Shown: positions 1 through 11,520, numbered from the stretch's first letter. The stretch: 64,000 bases of DNA from Chelativorans intermedius (GCF_025398255.1 NZ_JAODNW010000010.1:158456-222455); one strand, 5' to 3'. Notes: generated from the sequence alone by a model not told the origin. A program made the numbers and translations.

Positions 1-1
1 C

Positions 2-808
2 CAGCAGCAGGCGATGGAGACCTGCATCGCCGCCGGTGTCGATGGCATTCTCATCACGCCGTCCGACACCAAGGCCATCGTGCCGATCACCCGCGCTGCG
101 CGCGAGGCCGGCATTCTGGTGATCTCGCTCGACACGCCTATGGAGCCCATCGACGCGGCCGATGCCACCTTCGCCACCGACAATTTCGAGGCCGGGCGGC
201 TGATCGGCGCCTGGGCGAAGGCGAAGCTGGGCGATGCGGCGGAGAATGCGCGCATCGCCTTCCTCGACCTCAACGAAAGTCAGCCCTCCGTCGGTGTGCT
301 GCGCGACCAGGGCTTCATGACCGGCTTCGGCATCGACGTGAAGAACCCCAACCGCTGGGGCGATGAGGACGATCCGCGCATCGTCGGCCACGAGGCGACC
401 AACGGCAACGAGGAGGGCGGCCGCAGGGCGATGGAAAACCTGCTGCAGGTCGATCCCAACCTGAATGTCGTCTACACGATCAACGAGCCGGCCGCCGCCG
501 GCGCCTATGAAGCGCTGCAGGCGTTCGGCAAGGCCGACGACGTGCTGATCGTCTCGGTCGACGGCGGCTGCCCGGGCGTGCAGAACGTCGCCGAGGGCAT
601 CATCGGAGCCACCTCGCAGCAATATCCGCTGCTCATGGCCTCGATGGGCATCGAGGCGATCGCCCGCTATGCCGAGGACGGCACGCTGCCCGAGCCCAGC
701 GAGGGCCTTGATTTCTTCAACACCGGTGTCAACCTCGTGACGGATGACCCGGTCGAAGGTGTGCCCTCCATCTCCGTCGAGGAAGGGCTGGAGCGCTGCT
801 GGGGCTGA
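2..808 (+). CDS. frcB: Sugar ABC transporter periplasmic binding protein, FrcB-like (5' truncated by window edge)
   Basis: Periplasmic sugar-binding protein of a carbohydrate ABC importer (type I periplasmic-binding fold, ribose/fructose class). The reading frame is open from base 2, so the true N-terminus with its signal peptide lies outside the window. The visible part has the second-lobe features of the family: [17 protein letters not shown], the hinge region around [16 protein letters not shown], and VSVDGGCPG. It is followed 71 bases later by a permease and an ATPase very like Sinorhizobium FrcC and FrcA, and gene order B-C-A matches the known fructose operon. The substrate (fructose, possibly also mannose or ribose) is inferred from these neighbours. 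The frcK kinase that normally follows frcA is not present here. Confidence 0.8.
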   Translation, partial: QQQAMETCIAAGVDGILITPSDTKAIVPITRAAREAGILVISLDTPMEPIDAADATFATDNFEAGRLIGAWAKAKLGDAAENARIAFLDLNESQPSVGVLRDQGFMTGFGIDVKNPNRWGDEDDPRIVGHEATNGNEEGGRRAMENLLQVDPNLNVVYTINEPAAAGAYEALQAFGKADDVLIVSVDGGCPGVQNVAEGIIGATSQQYPLLMASMGIEAIARYAEDGTLPEPSEGLDFFNTGVNLVTDDPVEGVPSISVEEGLERCWG

Positions 809-879
809 GCGCGGCCGCAGCCGTTTGACCGGGCAGGGCGGTCCGTGCGGCCGCCCTGTCGAAGCCTGGGAGGATCTTG

Positions 880-1926
880 ATGACCGACTTGAGCAAGGAA
901 GAGGGCGCGGGCGAGCAGTTTGCCCAGTTCGAGCCCGTCTCGCGCGGGCCGCTGGCCGTCTTGCAGCGCTTTCTTCACGCCAATCCGACGATGGTCCCGT
1001 TCATCGTGCTGGTGCTGTCGGCGGCGGTGTTCGGGCTGATCGCGCCCAACTTCTTCTCGGCCTTCAACCTGTCTCTCATCATGCAGCAGGTGGCGATCGT
1101 CGGCACGCTGGCGGCGGCGCAGAGCCTCGTCATCCTGACTGCCGGCATCGACCTGTCGGTGGCCGCCGTCATGGTCATGATATCGGTCATCATGGGCCGG
1201 CTGTCGGTGGATTTCGGCGTGCCGGTGCCGCTTGCCATTCTCGTGGGCATGGTCTGCGGGTTGATCACCGGCGCCATCAACGGCCTTCTGGTGACGCTGG
1301 TGCGCCTGCCTCCCTTCATCACCACGCTGGGCACGTGGAACGTGTTCCTCGCGCTCAACTACTATTTCTCGGGCCGTGAGACCATCCGCTCGCAGACGCT
1401 GGATGCCGAGGCGCCGCTGCTGAAGCTCTTCGGCGAGCGTTTCGAGATCGGCGGTGCCGTGCTCACATGGGGCGTGGTGCTGATGATCGTCGTCTTCCTC
1501 GTCCTCTGGTACGTGCTGCAATACACGGCCTGGGGGCGGCGCGTCTATGCTGTGGGCGACGACAAGGAGGCGGCCGAACTCGCCGGCATCCGCACCGACC
1601 GGGTTCTCGTCTCGGTCTATATGGTGGCCGGGTTCATCGTGGCACTTGCCGCCTGGTCCTCGATCGGCCGCGTCGGCTCGGTCTCGCCCACCTCCTTCTT
1701 CGAGGCCAATCTGCAATCCATCACCGCGGTGGTGATCGGCGGCATCTCGCTGTTCGGCGGCCGCGGCTCCATCCTCGGGCCGATGCTGGGAGCCCTCATC
1801 GTCGGCGTCTTCAATTCCGGTCTCAGGCTGGCCGGCGTGGAGGTGCTGTGGCAGCTCTTCGCCACGGGCTGGCTCATCATCCTGGCGGTGGCTATCGACC
1901 AGTGGATCAGAAAGGTATCGGCATGA
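880..1926 (+). CDS. frcC: Fructose-type ABC transporter permease FrcC
   Basis: Inner-membrane permease of the sugar importer, about 348 residues with eight to ten hydrophobic segments, in the branched-chain-permease-like/RbsC family. AAQSLVILTAGIDLSV and TAVVIGGISLFGGRGSILG are the family's characteristic conserved stretches, and the whole protein reads closely like rhizobial FrcC, including the C-terminal AIDQWIRKVS. The ATG at 880 is chosen because AGGA lies just upstream; a TTG directly before it is the only other option. The stop overlaps the next start (ATGA), so permease and ATPase are translationally coupled. Confidence 0.88.
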   Translation: MTDLSKEEGAGEQFAQFEPVSRGPLAVLQRFLHANPTMVPFIVLVLSAAVFGLIAPNFFSAFNLSLIMQQVAIVGTLAAAQSLVILTAGIDLSVAAVMVMISVIMGRLSVDFGVPVPLAILVGMVCGLITGAINGLLVTLVRLPPFITTLGTWNVFLALNYYFSGRETIRSQTLDAEAPLLKLFGERFEIGGAVLTWGVVLMIVVFLVLWYVLQYTAWGRRVYAVGDDKEAAELAGIRTDRVLVSVYMVAGFIVALAAWSSIGRVGSVSPTSFFEANLQSITAVVIGGISLFGGRGSILGPMLGALIVGVFNSGLRLAGVEVLWQLFATGWLIILAVAIDQWIRKVSA

Positions 1927-2705
1927 CGGCGGAACCGATCCTCAAGGCACGCAACCTCGTCAAGCGCTACGGCCATGTGGTGGCGCTCGACAGGGCGGAT
2001 TTCGACCTCTATCCCGGCGAGGTTCTGGCGGTGATCGGCGACAACGGCGCCGGCAAGTCGACGCTCATCAAGGCCCTGTCGGGCGCCATCCAGGTCGACA
2101 GCGGCGAGATCACGCTGAACGGCAGGCCCGTGAACTTCGCCTCGCCCCTGGCTGCCCGGCAGGCCGGCATAGAGACGGTCTATCAGACACTGGCCCTCTC
2201 GCCGGCCCTGTCGATCACGGACAACATGTTCATGGGCCGCGAGATCCGCAAGCCCGGCCTTCTCGGGCGGGTCTTCAAGATGCTGGATCATGCCGAGATG
2301 GAGCGGCAGGCGCGCCGCAAGCTCGCCGAGCTCGGGCTCCTGACGATCCAGAACATCAACCAGGCGGTGGAAACGCTCTCCGGCGGCCAGCGCCAGGGCG
2401 TGGCCGTGGCGCGCGCCGTGGCCTTCGGCTCCAAGGTCGTGTTCATGGACGAGCCGACGGCCGCCCTGGGGGTGAAGGAGTCGCGGCGCGTGCTCGACCT
2501 GATCCAGGACGTGCGCGCCCGTGGCCTTCCCATCGTGCTGATTTCGCACAACATGCCGCACGTCTTCGAGGTGGCCGACCGCATCCATATCCACCGGCTC
2601 GGCCGGCGCCTGTGCGTCATCAATCCCAAGGACTACACCATGTCCGACGCCGTGGCCTTCATGACGGGTGCGAAGGAGCCGCCGGCCGAGGCGCTGGCCG
2701 CCTGA
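1923..2705 (+). CDS. frcA: Fructose-type ABC transporter ATP-binding protein FrcA
   Basis: Single-domain ATPase of 260 residues that energises the FrcBC importer. The Walker A motif GDNGAGKST, ABC signature LSGGQRQ and Walker B VVFMDEPTAALG are present, followed by the switch histidine in LISHNM. Most sugar ATPases of the RbsA/MglA type are double-length; the single-domain architecture is typical of FrcA. The gene starts within the stop codon of frcC and ends 19 bases from a convergent LysR gene. Where frcK (fructose kinase) is found in other rhizobia there is here a regulator, so phosphorylation of the imported sugar must be supplied elsewhere. Confidence 0.9.
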   Translation: MTAEPILKARNLVKRYGHVVALDRADFDLYPGEVLAVIGDNGAGKSTLIKALSGAIQVDSGEITLNGRPVNFASPLAARQAGIETVYQTLALSPALSITDNMFMGREIRKPGLLGRVFKMLDHAEMERQARRKLAELGLLTIQNINQAVETLSGGQRQGVAVARAVAFGSKVVFMDEPTAALGVKESRRVLDLIQDVRARGLPIVLISHNMPHVFEVADRIHIHRLGRRLCVINPKDYTMSDAVAFMTGAKEPPAEALAA

Positions 2706-2724
2706 GCCGGCCCCTCCCGGCGCG

Positions 2725-3660
2725 TCAGCCCTGCCGCGCCAGCTCCGTTGCGACCAGCATGCGCAGCCGCTCGGCAAGCGGCGAGAGCGGGCGGTCCCTG
2801 AGCGTGAGAAGGTGATAGGGCGACACGACGATCGTCTCGCGCAGCGCCAGCACGCAAAGCGCCGGCCTGCCGTCGTCGCCGCCCAGCAGGTCCGACACCT
2901 CGCGCGACAGGGGCGCGATGGCATCGCTCGTTACCAGATGCGCGATCATCGCCAGCAGCGACGTGGTGTTGATGACGTCGCGCGGCAGCGCCGCGCCGGC
3001 TTCGAGAAACGCCTGCTCCACCGCCAGCCGCACCGGCGCACCGCGCGACTGCATGATCCATTCGAAGCCCGTCAGCTCCGCCAGACGCACGGCCTTGCGT
3101 CCGGCCAGGGGATGGCCGCGGCGCACCACGAGATCGACCAGTTCCTCCCGCCCCCGCGCGACGATGAAATCGGCGGGGTCGTGAGGCGGCGGCACGCGGC
3201 CGAGCACGAAGTCGAAATGACCGGCCAGAAGGTCGCGCACCAGCTCGTCGCTCGGCGCCACGTCGATATGCACCTCCGCATCGGGAGCGGCCGCCTTCAG
3301 CTTCTGGATGGCCGGTATCACGTAGCCCACCGCCGCGCCGGTGACGGCGCCCACGCGCACCTGCCCGCTGCGCCCACCCTTGAAATCCTCCACCTCCCGC
3401 ACCGCCTGGCGCAGCGTCGTCAGCAAGGTCTCGGCACGGCGCACCAGCATGTGCCCCACGGCGGTGGGTTCCATGCCGCGTGCGTGCCGCTCGAACAGGG
3501 GCGCGCCAACGATCGCCTCGATCTGCGCGAGCATGCGCGAGGCGGCCGGTTGCGTCATGGATAGGGCGGCCGCGGCGGGGCTGAGCTGTCCCTGTTCGGC
3601 AATTGCCGCGATCAGGCGGAAATGAGCAAGCTTCAACGGGGTGCGGGAATGGGCGGGCAT
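2725..3660 (-). CDS. gbpR: LysR-type regulator of the chvE-ggu operon (GbpR-like)
   Basis: LysR-family transcription factor of 311 residues. The N-terminal winged helix-turn-helix (about residues 8-66) includes [20 protein letters not shown], followed by a two-lobed periplasmic-binding-like effector domain. It is transcribed divergently from chvE with 178 bases between the starts. This is the position of GbpR in Agrobacterium, the LysR protein that activates chvE in response to L-arabinose, D-galactose and D-fucose. The identification rests on family plus position. It is convergent with frcA. Confidence 0.82.
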   Translation of the reverse strand: MPAHSRTPLKLAHFRLIAAIAEQGQLSPAAAALSMTQPAASRMLAQIEAIVGAPLFERHARGMEPTAVGHMLVRRAETLLTTLRQAVREVEDFKGGRSGQVRVGAVTGAAVGYVIPAIQKLKAAAPDAEVHIDVAPSDELVRDLLAGHFDFVLGRVPPPHDPADFIVARGREELVDLVVRRGHPLAGRKAVRLAELTGFEWIMQSRGAPVRLAVEQAFLEAGAALPRDVINTTSLLAMIAHLVTSDAIAPLSREVSDLLGGDDGRPALCVLALRETIVVSPYHLLTLRDRPLSPLAERLRMLVATELARQG

Positions 3661-3838
3661 GGGAGAGATATATCATTTCTGGTATGAGTATAAACAGAAA
3701 ATGCATTTGATTGGTATATGGTCCTCCCATAGTTTGCGCGCCGGATCAGGGGATCCGCTCGTTGTGAAAACACCACCATCGGGTGCGGCCGGGTGCGCGG
3801 GCATCGGGCCGGGCCCTTTGGCCTTGGGGAGGATTTCA
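3661..3838. promoter_or_regulatory. Divergent gbpR/chvE control region
   Basis: An AT-rich island (about 3664-3735) in GC-rich surroundings lies between two divergent genes. It holds an imperfect inverted repeat with arms TCAT (3673) and ATGA (3684) and two copies of GGTAT (3681 and 3713). A weak candidate chvE promoter is TTGATT at 3707 with ATAGTT at 3729. A LysR protein is expected to bind here, but no exact T-N11-A box could be fixed. Confidence 0.4.
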
Positions 3839-4906
3839 ATGAAAAGGATAACGTCTCTCGTCGCCGCGCTGGCGCTCGGGGCAAGCGTCTTCACCGGCAC
3901 CGCCACAGCCCAGGAGAAGGGCTATGTGGGCATCGCCATGCCCACCAAATCGTCGGCGCGCTGGATCTCGGACGGCAACTCGATGGTCGAGCAGTTCGAG
4001 GCCGCCGGTTACACCACCGACCTGCAATATGCCGAGGATGACATTCCCAACCAGCTCGCCCAGATCGAGAACATGATCACCAAGGGCGTCGACGTGCTGG
4101 TCATCGCGGCCATCGACGGCACCACGCTTTCCAACGCGCTGGAAAACGCCAATGCCGCCGGCATCAAGGTCATCGCCTATGACCGCCTGATTCGCGACAG
4201 CGCGCATGTCGACTACTATGCCACCTTCGACAATTTTCAGGTGGGCGTGCAGCAAGGCACCTCGCTCGTGGAAGGGCTGAAGGAGCGCTTCCCCGACCAG
4301 AAGCCCTGGAATGTCGAGCTGTTCGGCGGTTCGCCGGACGACAACAACGCCTATTTCTTCTATGACGGCGCCATGTCGGTGCTGCAGCCGCTGATCGACG
4401 CCGGCGACATCGTCATTCCCTCCGAGCAGATGGGCATGGACACGGTGGGCACGCTGCGCTGGGACGGCGCGGTGGCCCAGGCGCGTATGGACAACCTTTT
4501 GTCCGCCTTCTACACCGACAGGCAGGTGCACGGCGTCCTTTCGCCCTATGACGGCCTGTCCATCGGCATCCTGTCGTCCCTGAAGGGCGTGGGCTATGGC
4601 TCCGGCGACCTCAAGATGCCCATCGTCACCGGACAGGACGCCGAGATTCCCTCGGTCAAGTCGATCCTTGCCGGCGAGCAGTATTCCACCATCTTCAAGG
4701 ACACGCGCGAGCTCGCCCGTGTCACCGTGGGCATGGTGGATGCCCTGCTCCAGGGCGGCGAGCCGGAGATCAACGACACGGAGACCTATAACAACGGCGT
4801 CAAGGTGGTGCCCTCCTATCTGCTGGAGCCCGTGCTCGTCGATGCCGACAACTGGAAAGACGTACTGATCGGCTCCGGCTACTACACCGAAGACCAGATC
4901 AACTGA
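3839..4906 (+). CDS. chvE: Multiple-monosaccharide-binding protein ChvE
   Basis: Periplasmic sugar-binding protein of 355 residues with a clear signal peptide ([20 protein letters not shown], cleavage near residue 24). The mature part begins [19 protein letters not shown] and closely matches Agrobacterium ChvE, which binds arabinose, galactose, glucose, xylose, fucose and, in virulence sensing, sugar acids. In that bacterium it both feeds the GguAB importer and presents sugars to VirA. No vir genes are in this window, so only the transport role (and possibly chemotaxis) is supported. The ATG at 3839 follows GGGGAGGA. It heads chvE-gguA-gguB-gguC and is divergent from gbpR. Confidence 0.95.
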   Translation: MKRITSLVAALALGASVFTGTATAQEKGYVGIAMPTKSSARWISDGNSMVEQFEAAGYTTDLQYAEDDIPNQLAQIENMITKGVDVLVIAAIDGTTLSNALENANAAGIKVIAYDRLIRDSAHVDYYATFDNFQVGVQQGTSLVEGLKERFPDQKPWNVELFGGSPDDNNAYFFYDGAMSVLQPLIDAGDIVIPSEQMGMDTVGTLRWDGAVAQARMDNLLSAFYTDRQVHGVLSPYDGLSIGILSSLKGVGYGSGDLKMPIVTGQDAEIPSVKSILAGEQYSTIFKDTRELARVTVGMVDALLQGGEPEINDTETYNNGVKVVPSYLLEPVLVDADNWKDVLIGSGYYTEDQIN

Positions 4907-4924
4907 GCAAAGAAAGCGCGGTCC

Positions 4925-4951
4925 GGCCCGCCCGCTGCCTGCGGGCGGGCC
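4925..4951 (+). other. GC-rich stem-loop between chvE and gguA
   Basis: A perfect 11 bp stem (GGCCCGCCCGC, loop TGCCT, then the complement) lies in the 66-base chvE-gguA gap. No run of T follows, so it is more likely an mRNA-stabilising or partial-attenuation structure than a full terminator. Such hairpins after binding-protein genes commonly raise binding protein over ATPase and permease. Confidence 0.6.
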
Positions 4952-4972
4952 GCTGCGGCAAAGAACGATCCC

Positions 4973-6497
<1,525 letters not shown>

Positions 6498-6505
<8 letters not shown>

Positions 6506-7718
6506 ACTCTCCGCGCGCGACAAGAAGGCCGGCGAGGCCCGAGGCGAGGGAGCCGCGCTCTCGATCGGCGGCCATTTCAGGGGGCATCTGCGCGAGTATG
6601 GCATGCTGCTCGCGCTGGTCGTCATCATGGTTTTCTTTCAGATCGTCACCGACGGCACGCTGATGCGGCCGGTCAACCTGACGAACCTGATCCTGCAGAA
6701 CAGCTACATCGTCATCATGGCGCTGGGCATGCTGCTGGTCATCGTGGCCGGCCACATCGACCTGTCGGTCGGGTCGGTCGTCGGTTTCATCGGCGCCGTG
6801 GCGGCGGTCATGCTGGTGCATTACGAGCTGCCTGCGCTCTTCGTCATTCCCGCCTGCCTGGTGCTCGGCATCGCCATCGGCGCGGCGCAGGGCTATTGGA
6901 TCGCCTATTGGCGCATTCCTTCCTTCATCGTCACGCTTGCCGGAATGCTGGTCTTTCGCGGGCTCACCCTGTGGGTGCTGCAGGGGCAGTCCGTGGGTCC
7001 GTTCCCGCGCAGCTTCCAGCTGCTCAGCACCGGCTTCGTGCCGGACCTGTTCGGGCCGGACAGGCCCAACATCACGGCCATCCTCCTGGGGGCGGCGACG
7101 GCGGCGGCCATCGTCTTTCTCGCCATGCGCAACCGGCGCCGCCACGTCCAGTACGGCATCGAGGACGAGCCCTTCGCCTTCTTCGTGGCGAAGAACGGCC
7201 TGATCGCGGCGGCCATCGTCTTCCTGTCCTACATGCTGGCCACCTATCGCGGGTTTCCCAACGTGCTGATCACGATGGCGGTGCTGACGGCCATCTACAC
7301 CTTCATCACCAATTCCACGACGCTTGGCCGGCGCATCTATGCGCTGGGTGGCAACGAGAAGGCGGCCAAGCTGTCCGGTATCCAGACGGAGCGCCTCACC
7401 TTCCTCACCTTCGCCAATATGGGCATGCTGGCCGCGCTTGCCGGCCTCATCTTCGCTGCCCGTCTCAACACGGCCACGCCGAAGGCGGGCGTTGCCTTCG
7501 AGCTCGACGTGATTGCCGCCGTCTTCATCGGCGGGGCGTCGATGTCCGGCGGTGTCGGCAAGATCGTCGGTGCCGTGGTCGGCGCCTTCATCATGGGCGT
7601 GATGAACAACGGCATGTCGATCCTCGGCATCGGCATAGACTATCAGCAGGTTATCAAGGGGCTTGTGCTGCTCGCCGCCGTGATCTTCGATGTCTACAAC
7701 AAGAACAAGTCGAGCTGA
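6498..7718 (+). CDS. gguB: Sugar ABC transporter permease GguB
   Basis: Inner-membrane permease of 406 residues, the partner of GguA, with many hydrophobic segments. [20 protein letters not shown] and [15 protein letters not shown] are the conserved loops of the RbsC/XylH permease family. The first ~30 residues are a polar cytoplasmic extension before the first membrane segment, as in XylH-type permeases. The gene overlaps gguA by 8 bases and is followed 10 bases later by gguC, with its strong GAGGAGG ribosome site. Confidence 0.93.
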
Positions 7719-7728
7719 GGAGGAGGCG

Positions 7729-8700
7729 ATGCACCTGTCGCAGTTGAAGAAAGGCGGGGTGATCTGCCGCCGGGGCGACGATGCGCGGCTGGTCGCCGGC
7801 GCGCAGACTGTCTATGCGCTGGCCGTGGAAGCCGTCGAAGGGGCGCGCAAGCTGGCCGATGTCGTGGCCGACCACGGGTTCGGCGAGGCGGTGGATCTTG
7901 CCGCGCTCGCCGCTTCGGGCGAGCTCGACGTGCCGGTGCGCCATCCCGACCCCGCGCACATGTTCCTGACGGGAACGGGCCTCACCCATCTGGGGTCCGC
8001 TTCCGCGCGCGATGCCATGCATGCCGAGGCGGACACCGCCGGCATGACCGATTCCATGAAGATGTTCAAAATGGGCATCGAGGGCGGCAGGCCTGAGCCC
8101 GGCCAGGAGGGGGTTCAGCCCGAATGGTTCTACAAGGGCACGGGCGTGGGCGCCGTCGCGCCGGGCGAGCCGCTCGCCTCGCCCTCCTTCGCGCTCGACG
8201 GCGGAGAGGAGCCGGAGATTGCCGGCCTCTATCTGATCGGCCGGAGCGGAAAGCCCCATCGCATCGGGTTCGCGCTCGCCAACGAGTTCTCCGACCACGT
8301 GACGGAGCGGATCAACTATCTCTATCTCGCCCACTCGAAGCTGCGTCCCGCCTCCTTCGGGCCGGAGCTTCTGGTGGGCGATCTGCCGGCCGACATTCGC
8401 GGCACCTCGCGCATCCTGCGCCAGGGCCGGGTGATCTGGGAAAAGCCGTTCCTCTCCGGCGAGGACAACATGTCCCACACGATTGCCAATCTCGAACATC
8501 ATCACTTCAAATACGGCCTGTTCTGCCAGCCTGGCGACCTGCACGTGCACATGTTCGGCACGGCCACGCTTTCCTTCGCCGACGGCATCTCGTGCCGCGA
8601 GGGCGATGTCTTCGAGATCGAAGCCGCCGGTTTCGGCCTGCCGCTGAGGAACCCGCTGGCGCGGGAGGAAAGGCGCGACACGACCGTGACGGCGCTTTGA
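7729..8700 (+). CDS. gguC: GguC / AraD1-type FAH-superfamily protein, probable sugar-acid dehydratase or hydrolase
   Basis: A 323-residue cytoplasmic enzyme of the fumarylacetoacetate-hydrolase superfamily. GguC is the fourth gene of the Agrobacterium chvE-ggu operon. The FAH-like core is C-terminal (from about residue 150), with the conserved stretch VGDLPADIRGTSRILR and a metal-site-like segment LEHHHFKYGLFCQPGDLHVHMFGT. FAH-fold enzymes are known to act on 2-keto-3-deoxy-pentonates in non-phosphorylative pentose pathways. The canonical DHDPS-type L-2-keto-3-deoxyarabonate dehydratase is missing between the arabonate dehydratase and the semialdehyde dehydrogenase downstream, so I infer that GguC may fill this step. 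The reaction is not proven by the sequence. Confidence 0.82.
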   Translation: MHLSQLKKGGVICRRGDDARLVAGAQTVYALAVEAVEGARKLADVVADHGFGEAVDLAALAASGELDVPVRHPDPAHMFLTGTGLTHLGSASARDAMHAEADTAGMTDSMKMFKMGIEGGRPEPGQEGVQPEWFYKGTGVGAVAPGEPLASPSFALDGGEEPEIAGLYLIGRSGKPHRIGFALANEFSDHVTERINYLYLAHSKLRPASFGPELLVGDLPADIRGTSRILRQGRVIWEKPFLSGEDNMSHTIANLEHHHFKYGLFCQPGDLHVHMFGTATLSFADGISCREGDVFEIEAAGFGLPLRNPLAREERRDTTVTAL

Positions 8701-8773
8701 GAACGGGATCGGCCGGCCGCCGCCAGGCCGGATGGTCCTCGCCCCGCACCGGCCTGCGGCCCGACGAAGAAAG

Positions 8774-8789
8774 CCGGCCGGAAGGCCGG
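8774..8789 (+). other. Small stem-loop in the leader of the arabonate dehydratase gene
   Basis: CCGGCC-GGAA-GGCCGG forms a 6 bp perfect stem capped by a GNRA tetraloop, 22 bases before the next start codon. It lies in the 111-base gap after gguC, which also holds repeats of GGCCGGAT. It could affect mRNA stability or initiation; no known riboswitch is recognised. Confidence 0.35.
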
Positions 8790-8811
8790 ATCCGAAAGGA
8801 AACCTGAACGC

Positions 8812-10557
8812 ATGAACGCATTCACACCCAAGTCCTGGCCGCGCAAGCTGCGCTCGCAGGAGTGGTTCGGCGGCACATCGCGCGACCACATCTACCATCG
8901 CTCCTGGATGAAGAACCAGGGCCTTCCGGCCGATCTCTTCGACGGGCGCCCGGTGATCGGCATCTGCAACACCTGGTCGCAGCTCACGCCCTGCAACGCG
9001 CATCTGCGCGACCTTGCCGAGCGCGTGAAGCACGGCATCTACGAGGCGGGCGGGCTGCCGCTGGAGTTCCCGGTCTTCTCCACCGGCGAGAGCGCGCTGC
9101 GCCCGACCGCCATGATGTTCCGAAACCTTGCTGCCATGGATGTGGAGGAGGCGCTGCGCGGCAATCCGCTCGACGGGGTGGTGCTGCTCGCCGGCTGCGA
9201 CAAGACAACGCCGGCCCTGCTGATGGGGGCGGCCAGCGCCGACCTGCCGGCCATCCTCGTCTCCGGCGGCCCCATGCTCAACGGCTGGTTCCGCGGCGAG
9301 CGGGTGGGCTCCGGCACCGCGCTGTGGCAGATGTCGGAAGCCGTGAAGGCCGGCACCATGAGCCGCGAAGACTTTCTGGAGGCCGAGCAGGCCATGAGCC
9401 GCTCGCCCGGCTCCTGCAACACCATGGGCACGGCCTCCACCATGGCCTCCATGGCCGAAGCGCTCGGCATGGCGCTTTCCGGCAACGCCGCCATTCCCGC
9501 CGTCGACAGCCGCCGGCGCGTGATGGCCCATCTGTCGGGCCGGCGCATCGTCGAGATGGTGAAGCAGGACCTGCGACCCTCCCACATTCTCACCCGCAAG
9601 GCGTTTGAAAACGCCATCCGCGTCAACGGCGCCATTGGCGGATCCACCAATGCGGTGATTCACCTGCTCGCCATTGCCGGGCGCGTCGGCGTCGACCTGT
9701 CCCTCGACGACTGGGACAGGCTGGGTCGGGACATCCCCACCATCGTCAACCTGATGCCTTCGGGCAAATATCTGATGGAGGAGTTTTTCTACGCCGGCGG
9801 GCTTCCCGTGGTCATCAGGATGCTGGGCGAGGGGGGCAAGCTGCACCGCGACGCGCTGACCGTCTCCGGCGGCCCGATCTGGGACGAGGTGAAGGATGTC
9901 CGCAACTGGAACGAGGATGTGATCCGCCCCGTCGAGAGGGCATTGACGGCACAGGGCGGCATTGCCGTTCTGCGCGGCAATCTGGCGCCGCGGGGGGCGG
10001 TGCTGAAGCCGTCCGCCGCCTCGCCGCACCTCATGCGCCATCGCGGGCGTGCCGTGGTTTTCGAGGATATCGACGACTACAAGGCGAGGATCGGCGACGA
10101 GGCGCTGGACGTGGACGAGACCTGCGTGCTCGTGCTGAAGAACTGCGGTCCGAAGGGCTATCCCGGCATGGCGGAGGTGGGCAATATGGGCCTGCCGCCC
10201 AAGGTCCTGCGCAAGGGGGTGACGGACATGGTGCGCATTTCCGACGCCCGCATGTCAGGCACGGCCTATGGCACCGTCGTCCTGCACACCACGCCCGAGG
10301 CGGCCGAGGGCGGGCCTCTCGCGGTGGTGCGGGATGGCGACATGATCGAGATCGACGTGCCGGCCCGCCGCCTGCATCTCGACATCCCGGAGGCAGAGCT
10401 CGAACGGCGGCTGGCGGCGTGGAAACCGGCGGTGCAACGCCCGGAGAGCGGCTATGCGCGGCTGTTCCACGATCACGTCCTCGGCGCCGATCAGGGCGTC
10501 GATTTCGATTTCCTGAAAGGCTGCCGGGGTCATCCGGTGCCGCGGGATTCGCATTAG
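8812..10557 (+). CDS. L-arabonate dehydratase (IlvD/EDD family)
   Basis: Iron-sulfur dehydratase of 581 residues that removes water from an aldonic acid to give the 2-keto-3-deoxy acid. The three cluster cysteines are visible at about C61 (TPCNAH), C129 (GCDKTTPA) and C202 (GSCNTMGTA). The sequence resembles the [2Fe-2S] L-arabinonate dehydratase of Rhizobium. Context (ChvE-Ggu uptake, galactose/arabinose 1-dehydrogenase and semialdehyde dehydrogenase downstream) supports L-arabonate, with D-galactonate or D-fuconate as likely side substrates. A separate DgoD-type galactonate dehydratase is absent although dgoKA is present, so this enzyme may serve both routes. Confidence 0.85.
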   Translation: MNAFTPKSWPRKLRSQEWFGGTSRDHIYHRSWMKNQGLPADLFDGRPVIGICNTWSQLTPCNAHLRDLAERVKHGIYEAGGLPLEFPVFSTGESALRPTAMMFRNLAAMDVEEALRGNPLDGVVLLAGCDKTTPALLMGAASADLPAILVSGGPMLNGWFRGERVGSGTALWQMSEAVKAGTMSREDFLEAEQAMSRSPGSCNTMGTASTMASMAEALGMALSGNAAIPAVDSRRRVMAHLSGRRIVEMVKQDLRPSHILTRKAFENAIRVNGAIGGSTNAVIHLLAIAGRVGVDLSLDDWDRLGRDIPTIVNLMPSGKYLMEEFFYAGGLPVVIRMLGEGGKLHRDALTVSGGPIWDEVKDVRNWNEDVIRPVERALTAQGGIAVLRGNLAPRGAVLKPSAASPHLMRHRGRAVVFEDIDDYKARIGDEALDVDETCVLVLKNCGPKGYPGMAEVGNMGLPPKVLRKGVTDMVRISDARMSGTAYGTVVLHTTPEAAEGGPLAVVRDGDMIEIDVPARRLHLDIPEAELERRLAAWKPAVQRPESGYARLFHDHVLGADQGVDFDFLKGCRGHPVPRDSH

Positions 10558-10596
10558 CGCAAAGGCCGCTTCACCGCACGAGGAGAGAGGCATTCC

Positions 10597-11520
10597 ATGA
10601 ACACGATGAAGATTGCCGTCGCCGGCATCGGCAAGATCGCGCGAGATCAGCATCTGCCGTCCATCGCCCGCTCCTCCGCCTTCGAACTGGCGGCCGCCGT
10701 CAGCCGTCACGGAACGGTGGAGGGCGTCGACAATTTCACCGACCTCGACGCCTTCCTGAAGGCGCGGGAGGATGTGCCGGCGGTGGCGCTGTGCGTCCCC
10801 CCGGCGCCGCGCTATGCCATGGCCGTGGCGGCCATCCGCGCCGGCCGCCACGTGCTTCTGGAAAAGCCGCCCGGCGCCACGGTGGGCGAGGTGGAGGCGC
10901 TGGCGGAGCTGGCGCGGCAGAACGGCGTGACGCTGTTCGCCACATGGCACTCGCGCTTTGCGCCCGCTGTCGAGCCCGCCCGCCGCTGGCTTGCCGGCAA
11001 GACCATCCGCCATGTCGAGATCGTCTGGAAGGAGGATGTGCGCCGGTGGCATCCCGGGCAGGCATGGATCTGGGAGGCCGGCGGCTTCGGCGTCTTCGAT
11101 CCGGGCATCAACGCGCTGTCCATCCTTACGGCCATCGTGCCGCCGGTCTTCGTCACGCGCGCCACGCTGGAGGTGCCGGAAAACCGCCGCATGCCCATCG
11201 GTGTCGCCTTGTCGATGGAAAGCCTTGCGGGCTTTGCCGTCGAGGCGGTCTTCGACTGGCGGCAGGAAGGACCGCAGACCTGGGAAATCCGCATCGACAC
11301 CGATGCGGGCGCCCTGGTGCTGGCCGATGGCGGCAGTCGCATGTCGGTCGATGGCGACGAGCGCCAGGGCGGGCTGGAGGCCGAATATGACGGCATCTAT
11401 CAGCACTTCGCGGCCCTCGTGGAAAAGGGCGAAAGCGATGTCGATGTTGCGCCGCTCAAGCTCGTGGCGGACGCATTTCTTGTCGGCCGCCAGGTCGACG
11501 TCGCGCCTTTTCACGAATAG
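10597..11520 (+). CDS. D-galactose / L-arabinose 1-dehydrogenase (Gfo/Idh/MocA family)
   Basis: NAD(P)-dependent sugar dehydrogenase of 307 residues. The N-terminal Rossmann domain carries VAGIGKIARDQHLPSI, the family motif EKPPGAT lies near residue 90, and the C-terminal α/β domain has the DPGINALSIL stretch. It reads like the Azospirillum L-arabinose 1-dehydrogenase and pseudomonad galactose dehydrogenase, which oxidise L-arabinose, D-galactose and D-fucose to lactones. It is the first enzymatic step for sugars imported by ChvE-GguAB. No SMP-30-type lactonase is in the cluster, so the lactone would hydrolyse spontaneously or through an enzyme elsewhere. Confidence 0.85.
   Translation: MNTMKIAVAGIGKIARDQHLPSIARSSAFELAAAVSRHGTVEGVDNFTDLDAFLKAREDVPAVALCVPPAPRYAMAVAAIRAGRHVLLEKPPGATVGEVEALAELARQNGVTLFATWHSRFAPAVEPARRWLAGKTIRHVEIVWKEDVRRWHPGQAWIWEAGGFGVFDPGINALSILTAIVPPVFVTRATLEVPENRRMPIGVALSMESLAGFAVEAVFDWRQEGPQTWEIRIDTDAGALVLADGGSRMSVDGDERQGGLEAEYDGIYQHFAALVEKGESDVDVAPLKLVADAFLVGRQVDVAPFHE

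Noticed and set aside
667..1716. Long open frame antisense to frcB/frcC
   Set aside because: Composition is His/Arg/Asp-rich without domains, and it mirrors strongly recognisable genes on the other strand; a typical GC-rich shadow.
7654..10041. 795-codon open frame antisense to gguC and the dehydratase
   Set aside because: Shadow of two conserved genes, with low-complexity His/Gly/Arg composition.
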